Shown in pieces: positions 1 to 7,670 of a stretch of DNA of 64,000 bases; the first letter of the stretch is position 1, and each line of letters opens with the position of its first letter. The notes beneath the pieces were generated by a model, which was not told the origin of the DNA, did no database searches, and saw only the letters and a program-made list of their open reading frames with translations. The DNA comes from Bryobacterales bacterium (GTDB taxonomy: Bacteria > Acidobacteriota > Terriglobia > Bryobacterales > Bryobacteraceae). The translations under genes and the position numbers were made by a program. Location: positions 45,566-109,565 of the forward strand of contig PMYB01000127.1 in NCBI GenBank assembly GCA_003170915.1. Direction: 5' to 3'.

Positions 1-2
1 AC

Positions 3-344
3 GACATCCAACTCTCCAGCCGAAATATTCGGATCGCCTACGGCCTGCGCGTGGACAACTTCCTCGCTTTCCTCCGCCACCTGCTCGCCATTGATGCCAT
101 ACCCGATTACTCTCAGGTGGTGCAGCGCGGCTTCGAGCAGCATATTCAAGCCCACAACTACAATGCCAATCAGATACGTTTTCTTCGATCGGTGCAGGAG
201 GTGTTTCTCGCAAAGCGCACCCTCGTCGAGGCTGACCTCTACGACCCTCCGTTGACCAACTTTGGCCGTAACGCCGTCGAACGCTTCTTCACGCCACAGG
301 AAATCGGCGACCTTCTCCACCTCACACAATCACTGGCAGCGTAA
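3..344 (+). CDS. hsdR: Type I restriction enzyme R subunit, C-terminal end (partial)
   Basis: Only the last 113 residues lie in the window. The frame is open to the left edge, so the GTG at 51 in the ORF track is not the true start. The text resembles the C-terminal helical domain of EcoEI/type IB HsdR, which docks the motor subunit onto the methylase core. The motor and nuclease domains would lie to the left. The gene ends 3 bases before hsdM, the usual R-M-S order of a single operon. The R subunit is the ATP-dependent translocase and endonuclease that cuts unmodified foreign DNA. The family call is supported mainly by context and by the sequence of the tail. Confidence 0.8.
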   Translation, partial: DIQLSSRNIRIAYGLRVDNFLAFLRHLLAIDAIPDYSQVVQRGFEQHIQAHNYNANQIRFLRSVQEVFLAKRTLVEADLYDPPLTNFGRNAVERFFTPQEIGDLLHLTQSLAA

Positions 345-347
345 ACC

Positions 348-2060
348 ATGCTCACAGACACAACACTCCGCTCGGCGGTCGAGGCTCTCTGGGGCAAGCT
401 CTGGTCCGGCGGGCTCTCCAATCCACTCGACGCCATCGAGCAACTGTCCTTCCTGCTTTTCCTCAAGCGCCTCGACGAGCGCGAACAGGACGGGGAGCGC
501 GCCGCAAAGCTCCGTGGCAAGAAGTTCACGCCGATTTTTCCGAGCCCCGACCTCCGCTGGTCTCACTGGACACAACTTCCCGCGGATAAGGCGCTCAAGC
601 AGATCAAGGAGGTCGTTTTTCCCTTCATCAAGACGCTCGGCGGCGCAGGCGGCTCCTTCGCGGCCCAGATGGAAAACGCCGAGTTCAAGATCAACAAGGC
701 CAGCCTGCTCATCGAGGCCTGCAAGGCTATCGACGCCATGCAGATATCGGCTCAGAACCAGGACGTGCAGGGCGACCTCTACGAATACCTCCTCGGCAAG
801 CTCAACACCGCCGGCCAGAACGGTCAGTTCCGCACGCCGCGCCACATCATCCGCATGATGGTCAATATGCGAGATCCGCGACCGGGCGAGCGCATCTGCG
901 ACCCGGCTGCCGGAACCTGCGGCTTCCTCGTCAACGCATGGCAGTACCTCCTCGAAACCCACACCGACCCCCGCGACATCACATGGGACGAAGAGGGGTA
1001 TCCCCACGGCCTGACCGGCAGTAAGCTCACCAAGGAGGAATGGGAATTCAGCCAGTCCAAGGCCCTGACCGGCTTCGACTCCGACTCCGGTATGACAATG
1101 CTCCGCATCGGCAGCATGAACCTCATGCTCCACGGCATCGCCGCTCCGAACTTCCGTTACACAGATACTCTTTCCAAGGCGTTCACCGAAGAGCGCGCCT
1201 ACGACGTGGTTCTCGCGAATCCTCCATTCAAGGGCGCAATCGACGCGGCGGATGTGAACCCTACGCTGCCGGTCAGGTGCAAGAAGACCGAGATCCTCTT
1301 TCTCCACCTCTTCCTGCGCTTGCTCGAAAATGGAGGCCGTGCTGCCGTCATCGTTCCGGACGGCGTTCTGTTTGGCTCCTCCAACGCCCACCTTGATATT
1401 CGTAAGAAGCTCATCGAGGAAAACCGTCTCGAAGGCGTTATCTCGATGCCCTCGGGCGTCTTCCGCCCCTACGCCGGAGTTTCCACTGCCATCCTCCTAT
1501 TCACAAAGGGCGGTACGACGGAGACAATCTGGTTCTACGACATGGAGCACGACGGGTATTCATTGGACGACAAACGCCAGAAGGTCGCAGAGAACGACAT
1601 CCCCGACGTGCTGGACTGTTGGAATCACCGGCGGGATTCGAAGTACCAGCAGAAACGCTCCCAGCGCCTGACCGACCTGCAAAAGCAGATCGCCCCACTG
1701 AAGAAGGACCGCCTCGAACACCACGCTATTATCCACCGGCTCAGATTTGAGGAGGTCGTCTCCAAGACGCTCGACAAGGCCCGCGCGACACGTGAGCAAG
1801 CCGAGGTTGAACTAATTGAACTCCAATCCAGGATGACGCCTCTGCAAACGGAGATCAACCAGCTCAGCCGCCAGTTCTGGGTAACCAAGGATCGGGTGAA
1901 GGCAAGCAAATACGACCTGTCCGCCAGCCGATATCGCCAGGTCGAGCAGGATGAAGAGTTCTACGAAGAGCCGAAGGTCACGCTCAAACGGCTGCGGCAA
2001 CTGGAAGCTGCAGCGACAGGTGAGGTCACGATTCTGGAGGAGATGATAGGCAAATCGTGA
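348..2060 (+). CDS. hsdM: Type I restriction-modification methyltransferase subunit
   Basis: A 570-residue N6-adenine methyltransferase subunit. The N-terminal helical HsdM domain covers about residues 5-130. A SAM-binding motif (DPAAGTCGF) follows at about 184, and the catalytic NPPF motif near residue 290. The last 130 residues are rich in charged heptads and look like a coiled coil that would contact HsdS. It modifies an adenine in the bipartite target chosen by HsdS and forms the M2S core of the complex. It starts 3 bases after hsdR and overlaps hsdS by 4 bases, so the three genes are probably translated together. Length is typical of the family and no key residue appears to be missing. 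Confidence 0.95.
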   Translation: MLTDTTLRSAVEALWGKLWSGGLSNPLDAIEQLSFLLFLKRLDEREQDGERAAKLRGKKFTPIFPSPDLRWSHWTQLPADKALKQIKEVVFPFIKTLGGAGGSFAAQMENAEFKINKASLLIEACKAIDAMQISAQNQDVQGDLYEYLLGKLNTAGQNGQFRTPRHIIRMMVNMRDPRPGERICDPAAGTCGFLVNAWQYLLETHTDPRDITWDEEGYPHGLTGSKLTKEEWEFSQSKALTGFDSDSGMTMLRIGSMNLMLHGIAAPNFRYTDTLSKAFTEERAYDVVLANPPFKGAIDAADVNPTLPVRCKKTEILFLHLFLRLLENGGRAAVIVPDGVLFGSSNAHLDIRKKLIEENRLEGVISMPSGVFRPYAGVSTAILLFTKGGTTETIWFYDMEHDGYSLDDKRQKVAENDIPDVLDCWNHRRDSKYQQKRSQRLTDLQKQIAPLKKDRLEHHAIIHRLRFEEVVSKTLDKARATREQAEVELIELQSRMTPLQTEINQLSRQFWVTKDRVKASKYDLSASRYRQVEQDEEFYEEPKVTLKRLRQLEAAATGEVTILEEMIGKS

Positions 2061-3247
2061 AGACAGAAACAGTTCAACTTGGCGACGTCTGCGAGTTTGT
2101 GCGAGGCATCACCTTTCCGAGCGGCGAGGGGAAGCCTGTGCCATTCGAGAATTCGATCGCTTGCCTCACAACGAGCGGTGTGCAGCAAGACGTAGCGTGG
2201 AATTCGCGCCGCTTTGTTCAACGATCGCGAGTCAGCCACACCAAACAGATGCTCCGTGCCGGGGACATCTTGATTTCGACCGCGAATAGCAAAGAGCTCG
2301 TCGGCAAGTCTTGCCTCGTTGATCAAACGCCATTTCCTTGCACTTTCGGCGCATTCGTGACCGTTGCGAGGTCGCAAGAGGCCGTGTATCCGCCTTACCT
2401 AGCCTACTGGATGACGACGCGCGAGTATCTCGCATGGTGTTTCAAGAACTCATCGAACACGACCAATATCTCCAACTTGCGAGTGTCGGAGCTTGAGGAA
2501 CTCAGGATTGCGTTGCCCAGCCTGTCGGAGCAGCAGCAGATCGGGAGACGATTGGAGCAAGCGGACCGGCTGCGCCGCACCCGCCGCTACGCCCTCGAAC
2601 TCACCGACACCTTCCTCCCCGCTGCGTTCCTCAAACTCTTCGGCGACCCAACCACAAATCCGTTGGGTCTTCCTGTTGCAGAACTCGGTGACTTCCTGTC
2701 GTTTGTCACCAGCGGCTCGCGCGGTTGGGCCGAGCACTACGTGCCCGAAGGATCCCGGTTCATCCGTTCGCTCGATGTGCGCATGAACAATATTTCAGAT
2801 GAGGATGCCGTCTTCGTTAAACCACCAAACAATGCTGAGGCTGACCGAACTCGTGTGAAACCTGCTGATGTGCTACTCACAATCACCGGCTCCAGGATTG
2901 GCCGCGTCGCGCCAGTGCCCGAGCGATTGAGCGGTGCTTTCATCAGCCAGCATGTGGCCATTCTTCGATTGAAGGCGGGACTACTGCCAGAGTTCCTCTC
3001 GATGTTTCTTTCGCTAGACACCGGCGGGCAACGACAAATTGCACGTGCGCAGTATGGCCAGACAAAACCAGGCCTGAACCTCAACCAGATTCGCGAGATG
3101 CGCGTCCCAGTGCCAGACGTCTGCCATCAGCAGCGATTTTTGAAACTCGCGAAGCGAGTAGAGCGTCTGCGTGCGGTGCAGCGGGAGGCGTTGCGCCAGG
3201 CCGAGCACCTCTTCGCCTCGCTCCTCCACTGCGCCTTCAGTGGTTGA
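2057..3247 (+). CDS. hsdS: Type I restriction-modification specificity subunit
   Basis: A 396-residue protein with two target-recognition domains, about residues 1-165 and 205-365. Each is followed by a conserved helical spacer with the pattern LPxxxEQQQIGRRL in the first and a VPVPDVCHQQRF-like stretch in the second. HsdS binds the bipartite DNA target and positions HsdM and HsdR. The GTG start at 2057 overlaps the hsdM stop (GTGA), showing translational coupling. Specificity cannot be read from sequence. The length matches a complete two-domain S subunit, so the type I system appears intact apart from the part of hsdR outside the window. Confidence 0.93.
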   Translation: MKTETVQLGDVCEFVRGITFPSGEGKPVPFENSIACLTTSGVQQDVAWNSRRFVQRSRVSHTKQMLRAGDILISTANSKELVGKSCLVDQTPFPCTFGAFVTVARSQEAVYPPYLAYWMTTREYLAWCFKNSSNTTNISNLRVSELEELRIALPSLSEQQQIGRRLEQADRLRRTRRYALELTDTFLPAAFLKLFGDPTTNPLGLPVAELGDFLSFVTSGSRGWAEHYVPEGSRFIRSLDVRMNNISDEDAVFVKPPNNAEADRTRVKPADVLLTITGSRIGRVAPVPERLSGAFISQHVAILRLKAGLLPEFLSMFLSLDTGGQRQIARAQYGQTKPGLNLNQIREMRVPVPDVCHQQRFLKLAKRVERLRAVQREALRQAEHLFASLLHCAFSG

Positions 3248-3305
3248 GCGCGCCCAAATTCCCACGACGCAAGTCGCGCTACACGCCGGTGCGCCGCGCT
3301 CCTGA

Positions 3306-3956
3306 TTAACTCTCTTTTTTGCCTGAGCCGGGCTGGCGTGTTTCCGGCGCTCCCTGGGTCACCGGAGAAAACTGGCTTTTCATAGTCTCCAAGAAGCCCT
3401 CAGGAAGTTCCAGGGGACGCTGCAAAACGCGGCGTACGCGACACCATGTCATCCAGCCGTGCATCCATGCTACTTCTCTGACCAGTCGCTCCAGATGGGG
3501 CTTCAGGTGCCCCATGAGTTCTGCCTCCAGCTTCATCAAGCCTGCGGCGGCGGCCGGACTATCCGCCAAGGCCAGTTGCCGCAGCGTGTCTAGCAGAGGT
3601 GATGCCAGGTCCTGCGACCGCAAGCGAAATCCGAGAATGGGATTGCATGCGGCTACAAGGCTAACGGCCTCACCGTACCGTTTACCCAGATCCACATCAG
3701 CGGGAAACAGCCGCACAAAAGCGATTTTGATCGCTGTCTGGCCTTCTGGCGGTATGGGGAAATGTTGAGACAGAAGCTCCACAACCTTTGGAATAGTCAG
3801 GAGCCGGAGACGGATATCAAGCAATTCCGACAGCGCGCGGGCGACCGCTTTCTTTTCTTCACGCCGCGCAAGGAACCACTGCCCGAGTTGACTGAGCAGC
3901 CAGCCAAGAACTACCACGACGACACTGAGGAAGGGGAGCCAGTCCTTTAACTGCAT
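3306..3956 (-). CDS. Membrane-anchored hypothetical protein
   Basis: A 216-residue protein I do not recognise. Residues 7-28 form one strong hydrophobic helix followed by a basic stretch (LARREEKK), so it is probably a single-pass inner-membrane protein with a cytoplasmic helical body. The rest is mostly amphipathic helix with no cysteine or histidine clusters. It is convergent with hsdS, with 58 bases between the stops, and is not part of the R-M operon. The ATG at 3956 has AAGGA about 8 bases upstream. Location between a restriction system and an XRE/ImmA pair suggests accessory cargo, but no function can be assigned. Confidence 0.65.
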   Translation of the reverse strand: MQLKDWLPFLSVVVVVLGWLLSQLGQWFLARREEKKAVARALSELLDIRLRLLTIPKVVELLSQHFPIPPEGQTAIKIAFVRLFPADVDLGKRYGEAVSLVAACNPILGFRLRSQDLASPLLDTLRQLALADSPAAAAGLMKLEAELMGHLKPHLERLVREVAWMHGWMTWCRVRRVLQRPLELPEGFLETMKSQFSPVTQGAPETRQPGSGKKES

Positions 3957-4055
3957 TTCGCATCCTTGATTGTGTTATCCCGGCCGATCCTATGCAGCCG
4001 ATCAGATAGAATTCGGAATGGCAGCTTTCTGTTCATCAGGCATCGTCCGCGCTTT

Positions 4056-4586
4056 TTACCCTTCGATATAGCCGAGGTACTGAAGGCGAAACATAAGCGC
4101 CTGTACGCTCACGCCATACTTGCGCGCCAACTCGGGAATCAAATCTTCCTCATAAAGATCGAGCGTCCTCCGTCCGGAGAGATCGTGTCTGAGAAAGCTC
4201 TCTGGCATCAAAATCTCAGCCGCGAAGAGATTGGCCTCTATTTCATCGCCGTCAACGCCCTGACTAGAAACGTCGTCTCGCAGCCGCACCGTGGAGAAAG
4301 CCCTGTCCAGGTGCAACTGTTCTTGATCGTGCAGGAGCAGATGTGCAAGCTCATGGGCGACCGTGAAATTTTGCCGAACGGACGCGTGCTGCGTGTTCAC
4401 GCCGATTATCTTCTGTGACGAGTCCCGGTAGAGGAAGCCGGAGAGATCGCCATCCAGCGACTCAACGACGATTCGCGCCCCTCTTGTTCGGGCGATCTCC
4501 CAAACCGGGACGGGCGCCTCGGTGACCTTCGCTTCCGTTAGAAGCGTCTGGACCAACTCCCGAATCTTCCTTCTCCTGATGGCCAT
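4056..4586 (-). CDS. ImmA/IrrE-family metallo-endopeptidase
   Basis: A zincin with the motif HELAHLLLHD near residue 78 and a downstream glutamate segment (DEIEANLFAAEILMP) that supplies the third zinc ligand, as in ImmA/IrrE. Such proteases cleave a partner XRE repressor and so relieve repression on element or stress genes. The upstream gene on the same strand is an XRE regulator, its likely substrate. I chose the ATG at 4586 because AGGAG lies 5 bases upstream; the ORF-track start at 4613 lacks a ribosome site. The XRE frame runs 125 bases into this gene, an unusually long overlap. Length (176 aa) is normal for the family. Confidence 0.88.
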   Translation of the reverse strand: MAIRRRKIRELVQTLLTEAKVTEAPVPVWEIARTRGARIVVESLDGDLSGFLYRDSSQKIIGVNTQHASVRQNFTVAHELAHLLLHDQEQLHLDRAFSTVRLRDDVSSQGVDGDEIEANLFAAEILMPESFLRHDLSGRRTLDLYEEDLIPELARKYGVSVQALMFRLQYLGYIEG

Positions 4587-4938
4587 GGGTCTCCTTCTGT
4601 TGTTTGAAGCCAATTGCGGACTCGATGAAAACTCTCTCGGTTACTGACAGCTGAGCCAGGGTTTCGGCACCAACCGGCTCTTGTGTGATGGGCCGGTCGG
4701 GCAGGAGACTCGCGGCTTCCACTTGCAGCGCGTCGGCGACATCGACCAGCGTATGAAGCAGCAGTCTCTGCCGCCCCTTTTCAATGTTGCTTATCGACGT
4801 CCGCGTCAATCCTACAGCCGAAGCGAGCGCCTCCTGAGAGAGCTTCTTCCCTCGCCGCGAACGGATCTTTTCCCCAACCTGTTTGTAGAATGTGCTGTGA
4901 TCTTTCATCGTCGGCGACTTCATTAGAGAGTAGGGCAT
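4462..4938 (-). CDS. XRE-family transcriptional regulator paired with ImmA
   Basis: A helix-turn-helix of the Cro/C1 type spans about residues 20-75 (SQEALASAVGLTRTSISNIEKG). The start at 4938 (MPYSLM) follows GAGGGAG; the ORF-track start at 5184 runs through the upstream promoter region and is unlikely. The region just upstream is AT-rich and plausibly carries an autoregulated promoter shared divergently with the gene at 5070. The last 40 residues are read in a different frame over the start of ImmA and look unstructured. Either the overlap is real coupling, or a former XRE-ImmA fusion was split by a frameshift. Confidence 0.82.
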   Translation of the reverse strand: MPYSLMKSPTMKDHSTFYKQVGEKIRSRRGKKLSQEALASAVGLTRTSISNIEKGRQRLLLHTLVDVADALQVEAASLLPDRPITQEPVGAETLAQLSVTERVFIESAIGFKQQKETHGHQEKEDSGVGPDASNGSEGHRGARPGLGDRPNKRGANRR

Positions 4939-5069
4939 GTGCTCCCTCACTGTCAATAATGCTAACACGTTTGTATTGTAAACGTCAATTGACTCTTGTG
5001 GTAATGTCCTAATCTGGTAGAATGAAGCTGTCGGAGGAGATTCGCCGGCAGAAGGAGAAGGTATTCCAA

Positions 5070-5291
5070 ATGAGCAAGAATATTCACGTTGTACCGAGAG
5101 ACGGAGATTGGGCAGTGCGGAAGGAGGGCGCGCAGCGGGACTCTTCCCACCACGACACCCAAGCCGCCGCAATTGATGCCGCAAGGCAAACCGCCCAACG
5201 CGAAGGCACCGAGTTGTTCATCCATGGACGGAATGGGCAAATCCGCGATCGCGATTCTCACGGGCATGATCCCTTTCCTCCAAAGGGATGA
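5070..5291 (+). CDS. Small DUF2188-like protein
   Basis: 73 residues beginning MSKNIHVVPRDGDWAVRKEG. This fits the DUF2188 family: a short beta-rich fold with a conserved HVVP...WxV start, a TQxxAIxxAR helix and a C-terminal IHGRNGxI strand. DUF2188 has no established biochemical role. The start at 5070 has AGGAGAAGG about 8 bases upstream; the longer ORF from 5022 would put that site inside the gene. Its stop is 17 bases before the start of the next gene (5309), and both precede the multiubiquitin-type gene, so it probably belongs to the same transcript. Confidence 0.75.
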   Translation: MSKNIHVVPRDGDWAVRKEGAQRDSSHHDTQAAAIDAARQTAQREGTELFIHGRNGQIRDRDSHGHDPFPPKG

Positions 5292-5308
5292 TCCAGAAGG
5301 AGAACGTT

Positions 5309-5596
5309 ATGGCAGATGTACAAGTAACCTGTATCACAAAGCCGAATCCTCAAAGTCCCCATGAGCACATCACTCATCTGGGAAATCCGGCCGGTGGATG
5401 GAAGTGGACCCGCGAAGAGGTTATCGCCAGCATCGACGCCAAGACCAACACTTTCTTCGTGATCGACCCGGCAACCGGAAAACGGTCCGACGTAGGTGTA
5501 GTCCGCCCCGCCAGTCGGCCGCCCCATGTCCGCACGTATGCAGACGGGGACTGGAACAACAACCTTCTGTCGCTAAATCAATGCCCGCTATATTGA
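5309..5596 (+). CDS. Small DUF3892-like protein
   Basis: 95 residues. The segment from VTCITKPN through HITHLGNPAGGWKWTREEVIASI to FFVIDPATGKRSDVGVV matches the usual layout of DUF3892 proteins, small alpha/beta proteins of unknown function. The ATG at 5309 is preceded by AGAAGGAGAACGTT, a clear ribosome site. It follows the DUF2188-like gene by 17 bases and lies 115 bases upstream of the multiubiquitin-like gene. I see no catalytic motif. Its place in front of the modifier and E1 genes suggests a partner or target of the system, which is inference only. Confidence 0.72.
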   Translation: MADVQVTCITKPNPQSPHEHITHLGNPAGGWKWTREEVIASIDAKTNTFFVIDPATGKRSDVGVVRPASRPPHVRTYADGDWNNNLLSLNQCPLY

Positions 5597-5711
5597 ACCT
5601 TTTATAAGCATATTTTCGCCTGTGCCGGCGGGGCGAAGCAGGCCGTTGAGAGAAGATCGCATATTACACGGGAGGGGTTGGCCCTCCTGATTCAGAATAG
5701 GAGAACGGATC

Positions 5712-5963
5712 ATGGCACAAGAGAAAAAACTGGTCACCATCATCGTAAACGGTTCACCGCACGAATGGCCGAAGGACGACATCACCTACGCACAGGTGGT
5801 CACGTTCGACGTGCCAGACTATGCGCAGCATCCCGAAATCACGTACTCGGTCAAGTACAAGAACGGTCATGGGGATAAGCCGGAAGGGACTCTCTCGCTC
5901 GGCGGCTCTGTAAAAGTAAAGGACGGAATGAGCTTCAGTGTTTCACCAACTGGTCAATCATAA
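5712..5963 (+). CDS. Multiubiquitin-type ubiquitin-like modifier
   Basis: 83 residues forming one ubiquitin-like beta-grasp unit. It starts with the strand KKLVTIIVNG, continues with a VTFDVP segment and the stretch YSVKYKNGHGDKPEGTLSLG, and ends VKDGMSFSVSPTGQS. The HGxKPEGxL core and the final F-x-V-x-x-T-x-x-S tail are characteristic of the bacterial multiubiquitin family. There is no C-terminal di-glycine, so if it is conjugated the tail must work differently from ubiquitin or need processing. It overlaps the E1-like gene by 26 bases, a strong sign of joint function. The ATG is preceded by AGGAGAACGGATC. Confidence 0.85.
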   Translation: MAQEKKLVTIIVNGSPHEWPKDDITYAQVVTFDVPDYAQHPEITYSVKYKNGHGDKPEGTLSLGGSVKVKDGMSFSVSPTGQS

Positions 5964-7125
5964 CGATGACTTGCGGCGGCTGGTCGAGAAGGGCTATGCC
6001 GTCGCCATCGACGGCGGGTACCTCGTTATCCGCGACATCCCTTATCTGGACGCGCTGAAGGCATTACGGACGGGCGCGTTCGTTGCGAAGCTTGAATTCG
6101 TCGATAAGCTGACGGTCAAGCAGGACGACCACCAGGTTTGGTTCGCTGGCGCGGTCCCGCACGGCCTTGACGGAAATCCGATCCCCAACCTTGGGGGCGG
6201 GCCGCAGGGGCTGGCACTCGGCGAAGCAAGCAAAGATGTTGTTGTGGAGCGGAGGTTTTCGAACAAGCCGAAGGTTACCGAGAAGTTCGCCGACTTCTTC
6301 GACAAAATTGAAAGCTATGTGACGATCATATCCGGTCCGGCAATGGAACTGTACCACGCCAGTCCTTACACGTTCCGCACCGTCGAGAAGATGTCGGATT
6401 CAGTCTTCAAGTTCCACGATACCCTCACCAGCCGAGCCGAAATAACGGATCTCTCTGCCAAGTTCGCGAACGACGTGGTGGCGATTATCGGCCTCGGCGG
6501 TACGGGCGCCTATGTTCTCGATTTTCTCGTGAAGACGCCGGTGCGGGAGACTCGCGCTTTCGACCTCGACACGTTCCACATCCATAACGCATTTCGGTCC
6601 CCCGGCAGGCTCCAAGACGAGGGCGAACTCGGAAAGCCGAAAGCGGAGGTTTATCAGGCTCGTTACGAAAACTTTCGACATGGGCTAAAGGTTGAGCGCA
6701 AGTTCATAGACGCTTCTTGCGAGGCCGACTTCGAAGGCGTGACCTTTGCATTCGTGTGCGTTGATAAAGGCTCGTCACGGGCCGCCATCTTCGATCTCCT
6801 GATAGCGAAAGGCATCCCGTTTATCGACGTTGGAATGGGACTGAACCGGAAGAGAGGCCCTGTGAACGGGATGCTGCGCACAACATATTACTCCGCCGCG
6901 GATGGCCAAAAAGTGCGCGACAAGGCTCTGGCCGAGATGTCGGACCAACCTGACGACATATATCGGACCAACATTCAGATCAGCGAGATCAACGCCCTGA
7001 ACGCGTGCCTGGCTGTCATTAGGTTCAAACAACTGCGCGGGTTTTACTTCGAAGAGATTCCCTACTACGATCTCCTGCTGGAGATTGGCGATCTCAAGAT
7101 CGTCGGGGAGTCGGAACTTCAATGA
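5938..7125 (+). CDS. E1-like ThiF-family activating enzyme with N-terminal DUF6791-like domain
   Basis: 395 residues. The C-terminal half is a ThiF/E1 Rossmann domain. The nucleotide-binding GLGGTG is near residue 184, an acidic D-x-D-x-F (DLDTFHIHN) lies where E1 enzymes hold ATP and Mg, and the strand FAFVCVDKG follows. Such enzymes adenylate the C-terminus of a ubiquitin-like protein. The first 170 residues form a separate beta-rich domain of the kind called DUF6791 in E1 genes next to multiubiquitin. The start is a GTG at 5938 inside the modifier gene. Its stop overlaps the following gene as ATGA. I see no separate E2 or JAB peptidase gene nearby. Confidence 0.85.
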   Translation: MFHQLVNHNDDLRRLVEKGYAVAIDGGYLVIRDIPYLDALKALRTGAFVAKLEFVDKLTVKQDDHQVWFAGAVPHGLDGNPIPNLGGGPQGLALGEASKDVVVERRFSNKPKVTEKFADFFDKIESYVTIISGPAMELYHASPYTFRTVEKMSDSVFKFHDTLTSRAEITDLSAKFANDVVAIIGLGGTGAYVLDFLVKTPVRETRAFDLDTFHIHNAFRSPGRLQDEGELGKPKAEVYQARYENFRHGLKVERKFIDASCEADFEGVTFAFVCVDKGSSRAAIFDLLIAKGIPFIDVGMGLNRKRGPVNGMLRTTYYSAADGQKVRDKALAEMSDQPDDIYRTNIQISEINALNACLAVIRFKQLRGFYFEEIPYYDLLLEIGDLKIVGESELQ

Positions 7126-7523
7126 AGTTTGCACTGGAACGTGTCCACTATATGCCGAAGGACCTGAAACCTGGCGTTCTCTACGTTTCAGAGGAATTCG
7201 ACATTGCGATGCATCTTTGTGCCTGTGGATGCGGCTCGAAGGTCAAGACCCCGCTCGGTCCGACTGAATGGTCTGTTGAGGAGACTGATAGCGGACCGAG
7301 TCTCAGCCCGTCCGTAGGGAACTGGCAGCAACCATGCAGGTCGCATTACTGGATAGATCGGGGCGAAATCAGATGGGCCAGTAAGTGGACACCTGAGCAA
7401 ATAGCCGCGGGCCGCCGCCACGAGGAAGAACGCCGACGCGACTACTATGATGCCCTTGATCGTAAGCGCGGCGGTAGGATGCGCCGGTTCTGGCGTTGGG
7501 TGAGGGGCCTGTTTAAACGATAG
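7122..7523 (+). CDS. DUF6527-like cysteine-rich protein of the ubiquitin-like operon
   Basis: 133 residues. The first 95 contain the pattern YVSEEFDIAMHLCACGCG, then a tract ending PCRSHYWIDRGEIRWA. The paired cysteines, HxC and SHYWI histidine suggest a zinc site. This fits DUF6527, a family found after E1-like genes in multiubiquitin loci; its activity is not established as far as I know. The C-terminal 35 residues are strongly basic and rich in tryptophan and arginine, which could bind nucleic acid or membrane. It overlaps the E1 gene by 4 bases (ATGA). It may replace the missing E2 or deconjugating peptidase, which is speculation. Confidence 0.78.
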   Translation: MKFALERVHYMPKDLKPGVLYVSEEFDIAMHLCACGCGSKVKTPLGPTEWSVEETDSGPSLSPSVGNWQQPCRSHYWIDRGEIRWASKWTPEQIAAGRRHEEERRRDYYDALDRKRGGRMRRFWRWVRGLFKR

Positions 7524-7670
7524 TCAGCGCTCCGCTTAAGACCGATACGACATGACAGTTACAGTTTTGACCCCTGTTCAGCGTCCCGCTATACTGCCGG
7601 TGCAGACGGTCGTTCGTTGCTATTCAACTTGGCGATTCTATAGGCTGTATAAATGTGATGGAGGAAGAAG

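Noticed and set aside
330-1391. 353-residue minus-strand ORF over hsdM
   Set aside because: Antisense shadow of hsdM; no ribosome site and no recognisable domain.
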